This document shows positions 12,201 to 19,520 of a stretch of DNA of 28,039 nt, piece by piece; position 1 is the stretch's first letter, and every line of letters starts with the position of its first letter. The notes beneath the pieces were generated by a model. It was not told the origin of the DNA and did not search any database. It saw nothing but the letters and a program-made list of their open reading frames with translations. Location of the stretch: positions 25,001 through 53,039 of the forward strand of contig RPFO01002319.1 in assembly GCA_009746045.1 (NCBI GenBank). The letters run 5' to 3'. Position numbers and translations under genes: made by a program. The DNA is from Mesostigma viride. Its lineage: Eukaryota > Streptophyta > Mesostigmatophyceae > Mesostigmatales > Mesostigmataceae.

Positions 12201-12394
12201 CTCTCTTCACCCTTGATGACGACTTGACCCTGGCGCAGCAACAACGGCGACGGGAGCTATGGCCGACCTACCTCCAGCTCCGGCAGACCAAGGCGGGACA
12301 GCCGGTGTACTGGAAGGGGGCGGCCATCTACGTCGGCCACAAGCCCTGGCAGGCGACCCCCGCGGCCCCAGCGACTCCAGACGCCCCAGCTTAG
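9266..12394 (+). pseudogene. LINE ORF1-like RNA-binding protein, broken by a frameshift and an insertion
   Basis: The frame opens at ATG 9266 and runs to a stop at 10087. It resumes in another frame before ATG 10123, so one indel lies near 10055-10065. It continues to 10402, is interrupted by a transposon, and resumes at 12148 to the stop at 12394. The N-terminal part is Ser/Pro/Thr-rich with a Thr/Ser repeat. A helical segment leads into an RRM-like region with RNP-2-like NVIVKNL and RNP-1-like PPPLLLTF. A basic C-terminal region follows (RRRKRLEK, LAQQQRRRELW, GQPVYWKG). RRM plus basic C-terminal domain is typical of LINE ORF1 proteins, which coat element RNA. Assignment rests on this architecture and on a retroelement setting with TSDs. 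Two further copies lie at 13907-14284 and 17334-17552. Confidence 0.75.
10403..12147. mobile_element. Non-autonomous piggyBac-like element inserted at TTAA
   Basis: TTAACCCGTGTTTTTTTA starts at 10403 and its exact reverse complement ends at 12147. TTAA targets with CCC-starting inverted repeats are the hallmark of the piggyBac superfamily. Subterminal palindromes of the form AACGCGATATATCGCGTT occur once at the left end (about 10426-10443) and twice at the right (about 12083-12131). Removing the element with one TTAA restores the ORF1 reading frame exactly. No open frame over about 110 codons and no transposase motif is seen inside, so it needs a transposase in trans. Confidence 0.85.
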
Positions 12395-12839
12395 GGGAAT
12401 ACAGCAGTAGTAGTGTAGAATAGATAGACCGTGGCCATGTACATGTACGCCTCCTAGAGGCCCTATTCCAGCTAAGCCACGCGCTTTACTTAATCATGTA
12501 CATGTGTGCCTATGATGAGCCACACTCCAGACGATGCCTAGTTTTATTTAGTAATGCTGTGCCCATGCAGAGAGCTGCTCTCTGCTGAGATGCCACGCTC
12601 TAGTTTTTGTATAGCCATGATGATCTTCCCCCTCACAGGCATGCTCCCCCCCTTACCCGGGCATAGCGTGATAGACCATGAGGGTGCGGGTGCCCTGGTG
12701 CACCTAGAGCAGGGGTAGCTTACATTCCCACCCTTGCATGAAGTAGCCTAGAATGTATTAAAAGCCATATGCCCCTTCTCAGGGCTATGTGCTACATCTA
12801 CTCCCAACGGAGTGATGTTGATAATTAATTAATTAATTA
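12395..12839 (+). other. 3' UTR, hairpin and tail of copy E
   Basis: This non-coding segment contains several short inverted repeats, for example around GCAGAGAGCTGCTCTCTGC (12567-12585), an AATGTATTAAAAG stretch, the terminal hairpin (12792-12816) and the (AATT)n tail (about 12822-12840). The same layout appears on the minus strand in copies D and F. Confidence 0.75.
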
Positions 12840-12850
12840 ATTTGGTGCGA

Positions 12851-13377
12851 GAGGTCCCCAGTTCGATTCCGGTCGGATTCATTTGCAGATCGCGTTTTCC
12901 GCGTTTTCCGCGGCCCGGCACTGAACGCAAAGGTTTTCACCTTTGCGGAGTGCCTGATCAGAATATATATGGCTGACTAGCTACCTTTTCAGTGGTTTTC
13001 CATTTGCGGGTATTTCCTCGTAAATGGTGGGAGAGCGATCGCAGCAATGGTGCTCACCACTAGACACTCCCGGCCAGCTAGGCTCGAAACACACGCCCTG
13101 ATCAATTAAGCATGCTGTTTCCGGCCCCACCGTCTAGGTCATCTAGTCGCTCTACACGTAAGCCAGCCATAATTTCAATGCACACGGATACACATTTCCA
13201 TCACCATTCATATTCATCATCCTGAATGACTCGAACACGCGGACAAGATAACGGCAGGCTCGAGCTTAACCATGGTCCGGATTCTCCCGATTTCTGGCCT
13301 GCGCTGGTTGTCTCCTTGATATATATGGCTGTGCATGCACGCAAATACTACAGTAGTATACAATTAATGCATGTAGT
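12851..13377. other. Unassigned stretch with a B-box-like motif and a strong hairpin
   Basis: AGTTCGATTCC (about 12859-12869) resembles the RNA polymerase III B box. A hairpin at 12917-12954 pairs CGCAAAGGT with ACCTTTGCG around a TTTC loop and has an outer stem GGCACT/AGTGCC. I could not fold a complete tRNA. Positions 13285-13322 repeat 9047-9085. No protein-coding region is seen. Confidence 0.4.
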
Positions 13378-14294
13378 ATGTTTGCATTGAATTGAATTGA
13401 ATTGTAACATAACTCCGTTGGGAGTATATGTAGCACATAGCCGGCCTTGAGAGGGGGGCATATGGCCTATCATACATCCTAAGCTACTTCCTGCAAGGGT
13501 GGGGATGTAAAGGACCCTTGCTCTAGGTGCACCAGGGCACTTGCATCCCCATGATCTTCAAGCTATGCCCAGCGAAGGGGGAGCCTGTCATGGGGGGGAA
13601 GATCAGCATAGTAGCTATACAAAGAAGCTAGGGCATGGCGTCTCAGCAGAGAGTTACTCCCTGCATGGGCACTGCATAATTAAATAAAGCTGGGCATCAT
13701 CTGGAGGGTGGCTCAGCATAGGCACACATGTACATGACTAAAAAGGCTATAGGCCTAAGCTGGTGTAGTGCCTGTAGTAGGCGGGCATGTACAAGGCCAC
13801 TGTCTAACTATTCTACACTACTGCTGTAATCCCCTAGGCTGGGGCTGGAGTTGCTGGGGCCGCGGTGGTCGAGGGGGTCGCTTGCCAGGGCTTGTGGCCG
13901 ACGTATCTAGATGGCCGCCCCCTTCCAGTACACCGGCTGGCCCGCCTTGGTATGCCGGAGCTGGAGGTAGGTCGGCCATAGCTCCCGTCGCCGTTGTTGC
14001 TGTGCCAGGGTCAAGTCGTCGTCCACGGTGAAGTGAGTATTCTCGAGCCGCTTGCGGCGTCGGAGAAACGAAATCTTGTCCGCTGGGCTATCAAAGATGA
14101 GAAGAAGCGGAGGCGCCCCTGCCTTACCCCGCGAGCGGGGGAGGCGGTGGGCGGTCAGCTTGATCTCACCAAGAAGGCCCATGCGTGCAAGGATTTTGTT
14201 CTCAAACGCACGTGCAAGCTTCTCGGAATTCTCACCTTCTTCCATGTCGAAGTTCTTGAGGATGGCGTTGAGGCTGCGTTTGGGATGTTTGCAT
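13378..14294 (-). mobile_element. 5'-truncated ORF1-only element with 10-bp TSD (copy F)
   Basis: ATGTTTGCAT flanks the insertion at 13378-13387 and 14285-14294. The body (13388-14284) reads on the minus strand. It starts inside ORF1 at the codons for RSLNAIL, continues to the end of ORF1, then the same 3' UTR as copies D and E, the hairpin (outer ACATA/TATGT, inner ACTCC/GGAGT) and a (CAATT)n tail. Truncation at the 5' end with an intact 3' end and a TSD is the signature of target-primed reverse transcription. Confidence 0.88.
13907..14284 (-). pseudogene. C-terminal half of the retroelement ORF1 protein
   Basis: The frame matches the ORF1 of the long element from RSLNAILKNFDMEEGENSEK through the RRM-like PPLLLIF to GQPVYWKGAAI. 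It then hits a premature stop because four bases (GATA) are inserted relative to the other copy just after the codons for AAI. It has no N-terminal half because the element is 5'-truncated. Unlike the other copy, its RRM-to-basic-domain junction (PPLLLIFDSPADKISFLRR) is uninterrupted, so it serves as the internal control for the piggyBac-like excision site. Confidence 0.8.
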
Positions 14295-14348
14295 GGTGCG
14301 ATGCTATGTGAATATACTGAGCTGCATGTGACTACAGGTGTGTGACTC

Positions 14349-14472
14349 GTGGTGTGCATTAATTAATTAATTAACTGAATTAATTAATTAAAATTAATTA
14401 ATCTCGTGTCCCCGTTGGGGGACCACGGACGGCACTGAAGTCCCCAACTAAGATAGTGCATGTGGTGTGCAT
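14349..14472 (-). mobile_element. Very short retroelement 3' end with 11-bp TSD (copy C)
   Basis: GTGGTGTGCAT occurs at 14349-14359 and 14462-14472. Between them are only about 102 bp: an irregular (AATT)n tail, the hairpin (outer CGTG/CACG, inner TCCCC/GGGGA, loop GTTG on the plus strand) and about 33 bp upstream of it. It is an extreme 5' truncation. Its inner stem differs from copies A and B by paired changes. Confidence 0.85.
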
Positions 14473-14756
14473 AATGTGTGGCATCTGCAAGTGTGCATAG
14501 TACTGTATTCACAATTGTGTATATTTCCAGGAATAGTTGTCTCACTTAATAACTGAAATTTGTCGGGACCGTGCAGTGGGCCAGCATGGGGCCAACATGT
14601 TAAAAAAGGCCAGCAATAACTAGGGGACCGTGCATGCAGTGGGCCAGCATGGGGCAACATGGTAAAAAGGCCAGCAATAACTAGGGGACCGTGCAGTGGG
14701 CCAGCAAGGGGCCAAAATGTTAAACATGGCCAGCACTAACTAGGGGACCATGCAGT

Positions 14757-14972
14757 GGGCAAGCATTAAATTAAATTAAATTAAATTATAACATGCCTCC
14801 GTGGGGAGGTCATGTAGCACATATTTCATGATGGATGGGGTGGAGGAAGCCGCGTGATCGAACTATCCTAACTCTATCTAGAAAATCCTAACTGCACTAC
14901 TCATCAAAACGCCTCCTCCGCTTGGGGGGAGGTGGCTTGCCCACAGGGTCGGCTTGCCCACAGGGCCAGCAT
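14757..14972 (-). mobile_element. 5'-truncated retroelement (copy G) inside the 60-bp tandem repeat
   Basis: GGGCAAGCAT (14757-14766) and GGGCCAGCAT (14963-14972) form a 10-bp TSD with one mismatch. The body (14767-14962) reads on the minus strand. It holds the end of an open frame, a 3' UTR of about 90 bp, the hairpin (outer ACATG/CATGT, inner CCTCC/GGAGG, loop GTGG on the plus strand) and an (AATTT)n tail. The paired substitutions in both stems relative to the other copies support selection on the structure. Confidence 0.82.
14897..14947 (-). pseudogene. Last codons of a retroelement ORF ending in a basic run
   Basis: The minus-strand frame ends DPVGKPPPPKRRRRFDE followed by stop at 14897-14899. 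The Pro-rich then Lys/Arg-rich ending resembles that of the frame in copy A (PPPVGKRPR), so the two may be ends of related proteins. The rest is lost to 5' truncation. The fragment is too short to assign. Confidence 0.35.
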
Positions 14973-15142
14973 AGGGCCAACATATTAAACACATCATCAA
15001 TTCAAATACCACACATGTGGTAGTTGACTATTGCATGCTGCCCTTGCCATGGTGCAACTGTTTTCTGCAGGCTCATAAACAACACCTCACTAGTCACAGA
15101 CAATCAGTCTTGATAAATGTGTGCGCTATAGTGTAGAAGCCA

Positions 15143-15197
15143 TTAATTAATTAATTAATTAATTAAACTCGTGCTCCCGTTGGGGAGTCACGGAGAC
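15143..15197 (-). mobile_element. Retroelement 3' end (copy B)
   Basis: An (AATT)n tail (about 15142-15166) is followed by the hairpin with outer CGTG/CACG, inner CTCCC/GGGAG and GTTG loop, identical to that of copy A over about 28 bp. I could not find the second TSD, so the 5' boundary to the right is unknown. The sequence up to about 15400 may belong to it but codes for nothing I recognise. Confidence 0.65.
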
Positions 15198-17282
15198 CGA
15201 AGTGCTTTTAATCCCTGTGAGTGCACTACAGGAGAAAGGGCAGAGACCCCCAGTCTCCTTCATGCCAAAGGCATGCCACAGCTGCAATCGGGCGCGGCTA
15301 GCTAAATTAGGACAGGCTAACGATCCGGCAAACTGTGGGTGCAATAAGACCCATGTGAGCATATCATAGCAAGGAGCGTGGGCAAGTAATCTGAACATAG
15401 CCAGGGCGTAGCATGGCTGTACTAGAACTAGGCTAAGGCTATGGCTGGTTGTGTACCGTGCGTTGGCGGCACGTGACTAGGTGTGTTGGTACAGCTAGGC
15501 AAACGTTCTAGGCATGGCTGCCTTAGCGACAGTGACTCCAATGGTTACAAGCTAGTGTCTAATCACCAAGAAAATGTCCTCAAATGAGGACATTTTTAAG
15601 CATGGATACCATTTGTAATAACTAACACATGTCAACACATCCATGGGTACGGTATGGAACCATGTTCATTTATGATATGTTCAAGAGTTGCAATGCTTAA
15701 CATCCATGAAATATGCTCATTGTATAATTGTTTACGATTTATGAATGCAGGGGGGTCGCTACGCGAGTGACCAAATAGCACTCAAGTCAACAATATGCCA
15801 AGAAAGAAGGCATGGCCAGGTCATGGATGGCCCTGAAAATGCACCCAGGGTGCCCACAACATGTCTATGTTACACCCTCGCAGTCCTAGACCCTGCAGCC
15901 TGCCAGGGGGGGGGGGCAAAATGTAACTGGCAACCAGGGACCATGGTGCAGGCCAAACAGCAGGTGTAAAGCTAGCTCAGTCCAACGAGTGAAATATGAA
16001 GCAAATACTCGCCAAGGTTAGGTCCATGATCGTTAGTAGACCTGCTCGGCTGCCACCACGGTGCTAAACCATGATGCTGAGCCCTTACGTTATATATGAA
16101 ACATAAACTGCAAAGAGGCACAAGTTGTAACACAAGCACAATGTAAACATGAAAAGCTCAAGTTTCCAAGCCAGTCTTGATCACTTGGACATGAGTTGAA
16201 GCATTAGAAACATATGGGCAACATACCAGCAAGCCTTGAAAAACTTCTCAGCAACAAGGCAGTATATGTGTTGAATCAAACTACCACATCGCAATTAAGC
16301 ACAGCGACTTCTAGTTGCTGCTGTTTTGATAACGCAAGGCCGTTTACCTTTTCTGTGACGCAGCGGGAAAAGAAAGTACTGCCCAGCAAACTTCCGTTAT
16401 TCCCCGGACATAAACGTAATCAAAACCACGAAGTTGGGCATTGAAAGCAACCGGAATTATCACGTCTGCGAGAGTTATAGGTTACAATCCGCTTAACACG
16501 CTTACTTAGAACGATGCGGTTGAGAATGACAGTCGGAACCTTGCTCTTGACGTGCGCCCAGGCCGCCAGCTGCGCGGGCCAGCTCAAGAAATATATATTA
16601 AAGGACGGTGACGCGTGGGAAGCACCCAGCCTTGCGGCAAAAGAAAAATATGGCTCGCGCTCGCCCTGGTTTTCGCCAGGCGCGACTGCGACATCACGAC
16701 GAAAAAATAGAGACTCTTTGACGCATGCAACTGCCCAGGTCCCTCTTCTCCTCATGTCGCCCATAAGCCCAGAAGCGTACCATAACCCATACTCGCGATA
16801 TCCGCAGCGCCTGGGCGGAAAAAGAAATTGTAAAATCGAACTGCGAACTGACCTATCATGCGATCTACGTAGCTCTCAGATTTTCTTCAACAATGCCAAA
16901 ATCCGTTCATGAACAAAATTTTCGACATATACAAAGCAACTGCACGTGAAGAATAGCATCTTCGAAATCACTAGATGACGATCTAAAATGCTGTCTTCGT
17001 CCGGGGCAAAATAATGCCCTATAACATTCAGGCAAGCCTCGGAACTGGCACGACCCCATAGCCGCCACTCGACAAAACACTCGATTGCATTGCGATGTTC
17101 TTGCTATTGTAGGTACTTTTCGTCGCCTCATATTTTCCAGGTACGGTCGACCCCTGTCGACCCCAGGGGCTTGGCGCGCTCAGTACCTATCCCAGTTTCG
17201 CGCCAAAACCCACCAAGTGACCCTAGGACCAAATTTGGCGCCAAAACCGCGCCCCTGACCCCCCCCGTCTCAAACGAGGACT
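15198..17282. other. Long stretch without a recognised gene
   Basis: The open frames are short and overlap on both strands. The longest (16514-16912, plus) begins like a secretory signal, but the rest has no family resemblance, so I do not call it. The stretch contains a perfect 20-bp palindrome at 15574-15593, an 11-base G-run near 15906-15916, and CG-rich sequence at 17140-17280 with repeated GGCGCCAAAA/GCGCCAAAA motifs. Confidence 0.4.
15574..15593. repeat. 20-bp palindrome, first copy
   Basis: ATGTCCTCAAATGAGGACAT has 9-bp arms around a central AA. The same 20 bases recur at 17283-17302. The flanking AAA before and TTT after extend the potential stem by 2-3 bp. Confidence 0.8.
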
Positions 17283-17302
17283 ATGTCCTCAAATGAGGAC
17301 AT
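17283..17302. repeat. 20-bp palindrome, second copy
   Basis: Identical to 15574-15593. A weaker related inverted repeat, GTCTCAAACGAGGAC, lies just before it (17267-17281). It sits about 30 bp downstream (element sense) of the stop codon of the ORF1-like fragment at 17334-17552, so it could be that element's 3' structure. Confidence 0.8.
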
Positions 17303-17333
17303 TTGGTTTTTGGACACTAGGGCTATTGCTATT

Positions 17334-17552
17334 CTAGCCCGCTGGGGGCGTCCACATCTTGTGGTTGATCATCAGGTCCCCGCCCCTCCAGTACACCTTG
17401 GGCTTCTGGGGGTCCTGCTAGTTATGGCGGAGGTATTCCGGCCACAGGTCGCGTCGCTGCTGTTGCTGAGCGGGGGTTAGGTCGTCATCCAGCGTCCAGG
17501 TGAGGTCGTGCAACCGCTTGCGACGAGAGAGGAACCGCTGCTTAGAAGCCAT
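17334..17552 (-). pseudogene. Diverged ORF1 C-terminal fragment of a related retroelement
   Basis: The minus-strand frame has SRRKRLHDLTWTLDDDLTPA, then QQQQRRDLWPEYL, an in-frame TAG, then KPKVYWRGGDL and a final stop at 17334-17336. This aligns with the basic C-terminal region of the ORF1 protein at 12148-12394 (RRRKRLEK, TLDDDLTLAQQQRRRELW, GQPVYWKG) at clearly lower identity. It is therefore a different and probably older family. The internal stop and missing RRM make it non-functional. I saw no typical CAAC-loop hairpin or A/T tail next to it. Confidence 0.7.
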
Positions 17553-18146
17553 GCATCAAGCCATGCATCAAAGCATTGCTATTGAGCCTCAAGCGGTGTG
17601 CAGATGAGACCTCCCACCATCCACCAACTCCCGGTCGCCTGAGGTCAAGCAGCCCTGGCATATCAGTATGGCCAGTGGCCACCCAGCAAATGAATAGCCA
17701 TGACCAGGAGCTAGCAGGGCTCTACGGCCTCTACCCCACTCAGTGAGTCGGCATCAATCCTTTAGTAGGTGCGAGCTCACATTAAAGCTTTACTCCCATG
17801 GAATAACCGTGTTCTGATCGTCGTAATCCTTGATGGCGTCAATCGCGCGGAGGTTGTGGTGCACGTAGATGAGGCGGTTGTGGTTGACATGCGTCAGACG
17901 GTTTCGCTTGAGCGACTTGATCCAGCCGGCTTCGCTGTTGACACGCTCGACAGAGCCCGAGGAGACCGGCTGGGCCCGCACCTTGATGGCCACCGCCTCC
18001 TGCAGCTCAGGCGTGGAGCCGCCCCAGGTGCGCCACCACTGGTACGGCACCATGCCCGGCGCCTGTGCCTGCCTCTTGCAGTCGCTCTGTGCAAATGCAC
18101 CCTGCTGGTCGGTGTATTGCTCGTACTGCTTGATGGCCAGGTCGAA

Positions 18147-18625
18147 CACTACAATACGCTTCCGCGGACACCTTTTTCAGCGGGGAAAGTGCCCCCGGGC
18201 TTCCGGGGCAAATTCAGCAAGCGCTGCGGAACTTAGATACTAAAATTTCGTTTTTGGTTCGTACCGTACAGCCAATCATTTTGCGCCCGGATCAAATTGT
18301 GATCTGGGCACTGAACACAAAAATTTCAGCGGAACGTACGAAAAACCAACGCAACTACAGAAAATTTTCAGTGACGAAACTGTAGTACCGTGTACCAAGC
18401 AAAGTGTAGTAGGACTTCGCTAAAATCACGTTCGGAATTTTTCCCCGCAAGATTCCCCCGCAAGATTCCCCCGCACGATTCCCCCCGCTAGGTTCAGGCT
18501 CCAGTCGATGCTCGCCAAATGGCGCAAAAAAAGAAACATATGTTAAAATCAACGGTGCAAATCCTCGTTACCGCTCGGGTAACATTCTCACTCATTTCGC
18601 GTCTCCTACGAACCGTATTGTAGTG
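18147..18625. mobile_element. CACTA-type MITE inserted in the hAT exon
   Basis: CACTACAATACG at 18147-18158 has its exact reverse complement at 18614-18625. The flanks carry AA on both sides, a 2-bp duplication. CACTA-starting inverted repeats and short TSDs are typical of EnSpm/CACTA elements. The 479-bp interior has no coding potential but has TGTAGTA motifs as possible subterminal repeats (around 18379 and 18405) and a 13-14-bp C-rich direct repeat. Excision restores the hAT frame. Confidence 0.75.
18438..18490. repeat. 13-14-bp C-rich direct repeats inside the MITE
   Basis: TTCCCCCGCAAGA-like units occur about three and a half times in a row (TTCCCCGCAAGA, TTCCCCCGCAAGA, TTCCCCCGCACGA, TTCCCCCCGCTAGG). 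Confidence 0.8.
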
Positions 18626-18684
18626 AAGGCTGCCTTGTCGCCCAGATGAATCTTGTCAATGCACGCGTGGAGGCCATCTGTCAC

Positions 18685-19520
18685 CTGAGCAGGAGAGGGA
18701 TAGTACGATGGGGGAAATAGTGGCAGTGCAATTAAGGATTGCAAAGAGGTTAGAGGACGTCTATTCAGGAACTGACAACGAAGGCTTCAGCCCTTCAATA
18801 CCAATTTCCCACACATTGCTCAAAAGCCAAAATTAGCCATGGACTAATAACAAATAGCGTGCCAGGGCGTCCCCAACATCTACTGCTCCAATTTTGGTAC
18901 TTTTGAAATTCCATGCCTGGAGCGCAAAGTTTGCAATATATGTGCCGTTTGTAGCTCTAGCTCTATAATAACCTGACCAACCCCGCATTCCTCAAAGTAC
19001 TTAGCACTTGTTGCCTATTCTCATTATGCGAATCACATGATTAGGATGTGCTTCATGATTGCTATTGCTCGAGATTCAATTAAGAATGATTGACATCAAT
19101 AAATGATGAACCAAATAAACCAAATTAGGCCACTTGACAAGTTCATGATCCATTTAAATTGTACAATTAAGCGATTAATTAATTCATAAATCATACATTA
19201 CATGGGATACCCCCGTCGACGAGCTAGTGGTACGTACAATGAAACATTTGAGTTTGTAACATGTCTCCATGGATATATACATGTATGCTGGACCTCGCGC
19301 ATCTCAGCCCTCTAAGAAATGTTATTTGAACTCAGGTCTAGATCTAAATATATACATGATCTGGATAATATTATACACTTCCTTAAAAGAGCATGAATCG
19401 AGCTTTACAATTCAGGACAAGGAACTCGTTTGCAAATCACGGCTGAAAGGCAAGTGCTCACAACGAAGCACGTGCTCTCAAGGCTGTCCACCTCGTCCAA
19501 CCAAGCCCGGGCGAGCTGGC
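18685..19520. other. Unassigned stretch
   Basis: I see no recognisable gene. The part next to the hAT fragment may be one of its introns. The rest is moderately AT-rich with a TTAATTAATTCATAAATCATACATTA-type low-complexity region at 19173-19200. Confidence 0.35.

Larger units (their letters stand above)
9098..12850 (+). mobile_element. ORF1-only (HAL1-like) non-LTR retroelement with 11-bp TSD (copy E)
   Basis: ATTTGGTGCGA occurs at 9098-9108 and 12840-12850, so the element is 9109-12839. It has a short 5' leader with a CCACGAG triplication, one protein-coding region, a 3' UTR of about 450 bp, the two-part hairpin (outer ACATC/GATGT, inner ACTCC/GGAGT, loop CAAC) and an (AATT)n tail. Without the nested DNA transposon it is about 2.0 kb. 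It lacks endonuclease, reverse transcriptase and RNase H, so it must have been mobilised in trans. By analogy with mammalian HAL1 I call it ORF1-only. Confidence 0.85.
14565..14980. repeat. 59-61-bp tandem repeat, about 4 units
   Basis: Units start with GGGACCGTGCAGTGGGCCAG-like sequence at 14565, 14624, 14685 and 14744 and contain GGCCAACATGTTAAA and AGCANTAACTAG. The fourth unit is split by a retroelement insertion and resumes at about 14963. No coding frame runs through it. Confidence 0.85.
17790..18684 (-). pseudogene. hAT-type transposase C-terminal fragment, interrupted
   Basis: Two pieces (18684-18626 and 18146-17790) join in frame once the MITE between them and one copy of its AA duplication are removed, giving about 138 residues to the stop at 17790-17792. 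The sequence has WWRTWGGSTPELQEAVAIKV, an SSGSVERVNS motif and KRNRLTHVNHNRLIYVHHNL. These match the C-terminal dimerisation region of hAT transposases (TPELQ, SS.S.ER..S, KRNRL, LVYVH.NL). That region mediates oligomerisation and completes the RNase-H-like fold. A splice-acceptor-like tract (CTCTCCTGCTCAG) precedes position 18684. I find no upstream exon carrying the DDE core, so it is a remnant. Confidence 0.75.

Noticed and set aside
9266-12394. Intact two-ORF retrotransposon
   Set aside because: No endonuclease, reverse transcriptase or integrase motif occurs in any frame between the TSDs.
12851-12895. Complete tRNA gene
   Set aside because: There is a B-box-like element, but the T stem is imperfect and I could not pair an acceptor stem in either the present or the reconstructed empty site.
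12917-12954. Histone-type 3' stem-loop
   Set aside because: The stem and the TTTC loop do not match the histone consensus and no histone frame precedes it.
16514-16912. 132-codon frame starting with a signal-peptide-like segment
   Set aside because: Only the first 20 residues look hydrophobic; the remainder is composition-biased with no recognisable fold and overlaps an opposing frame.
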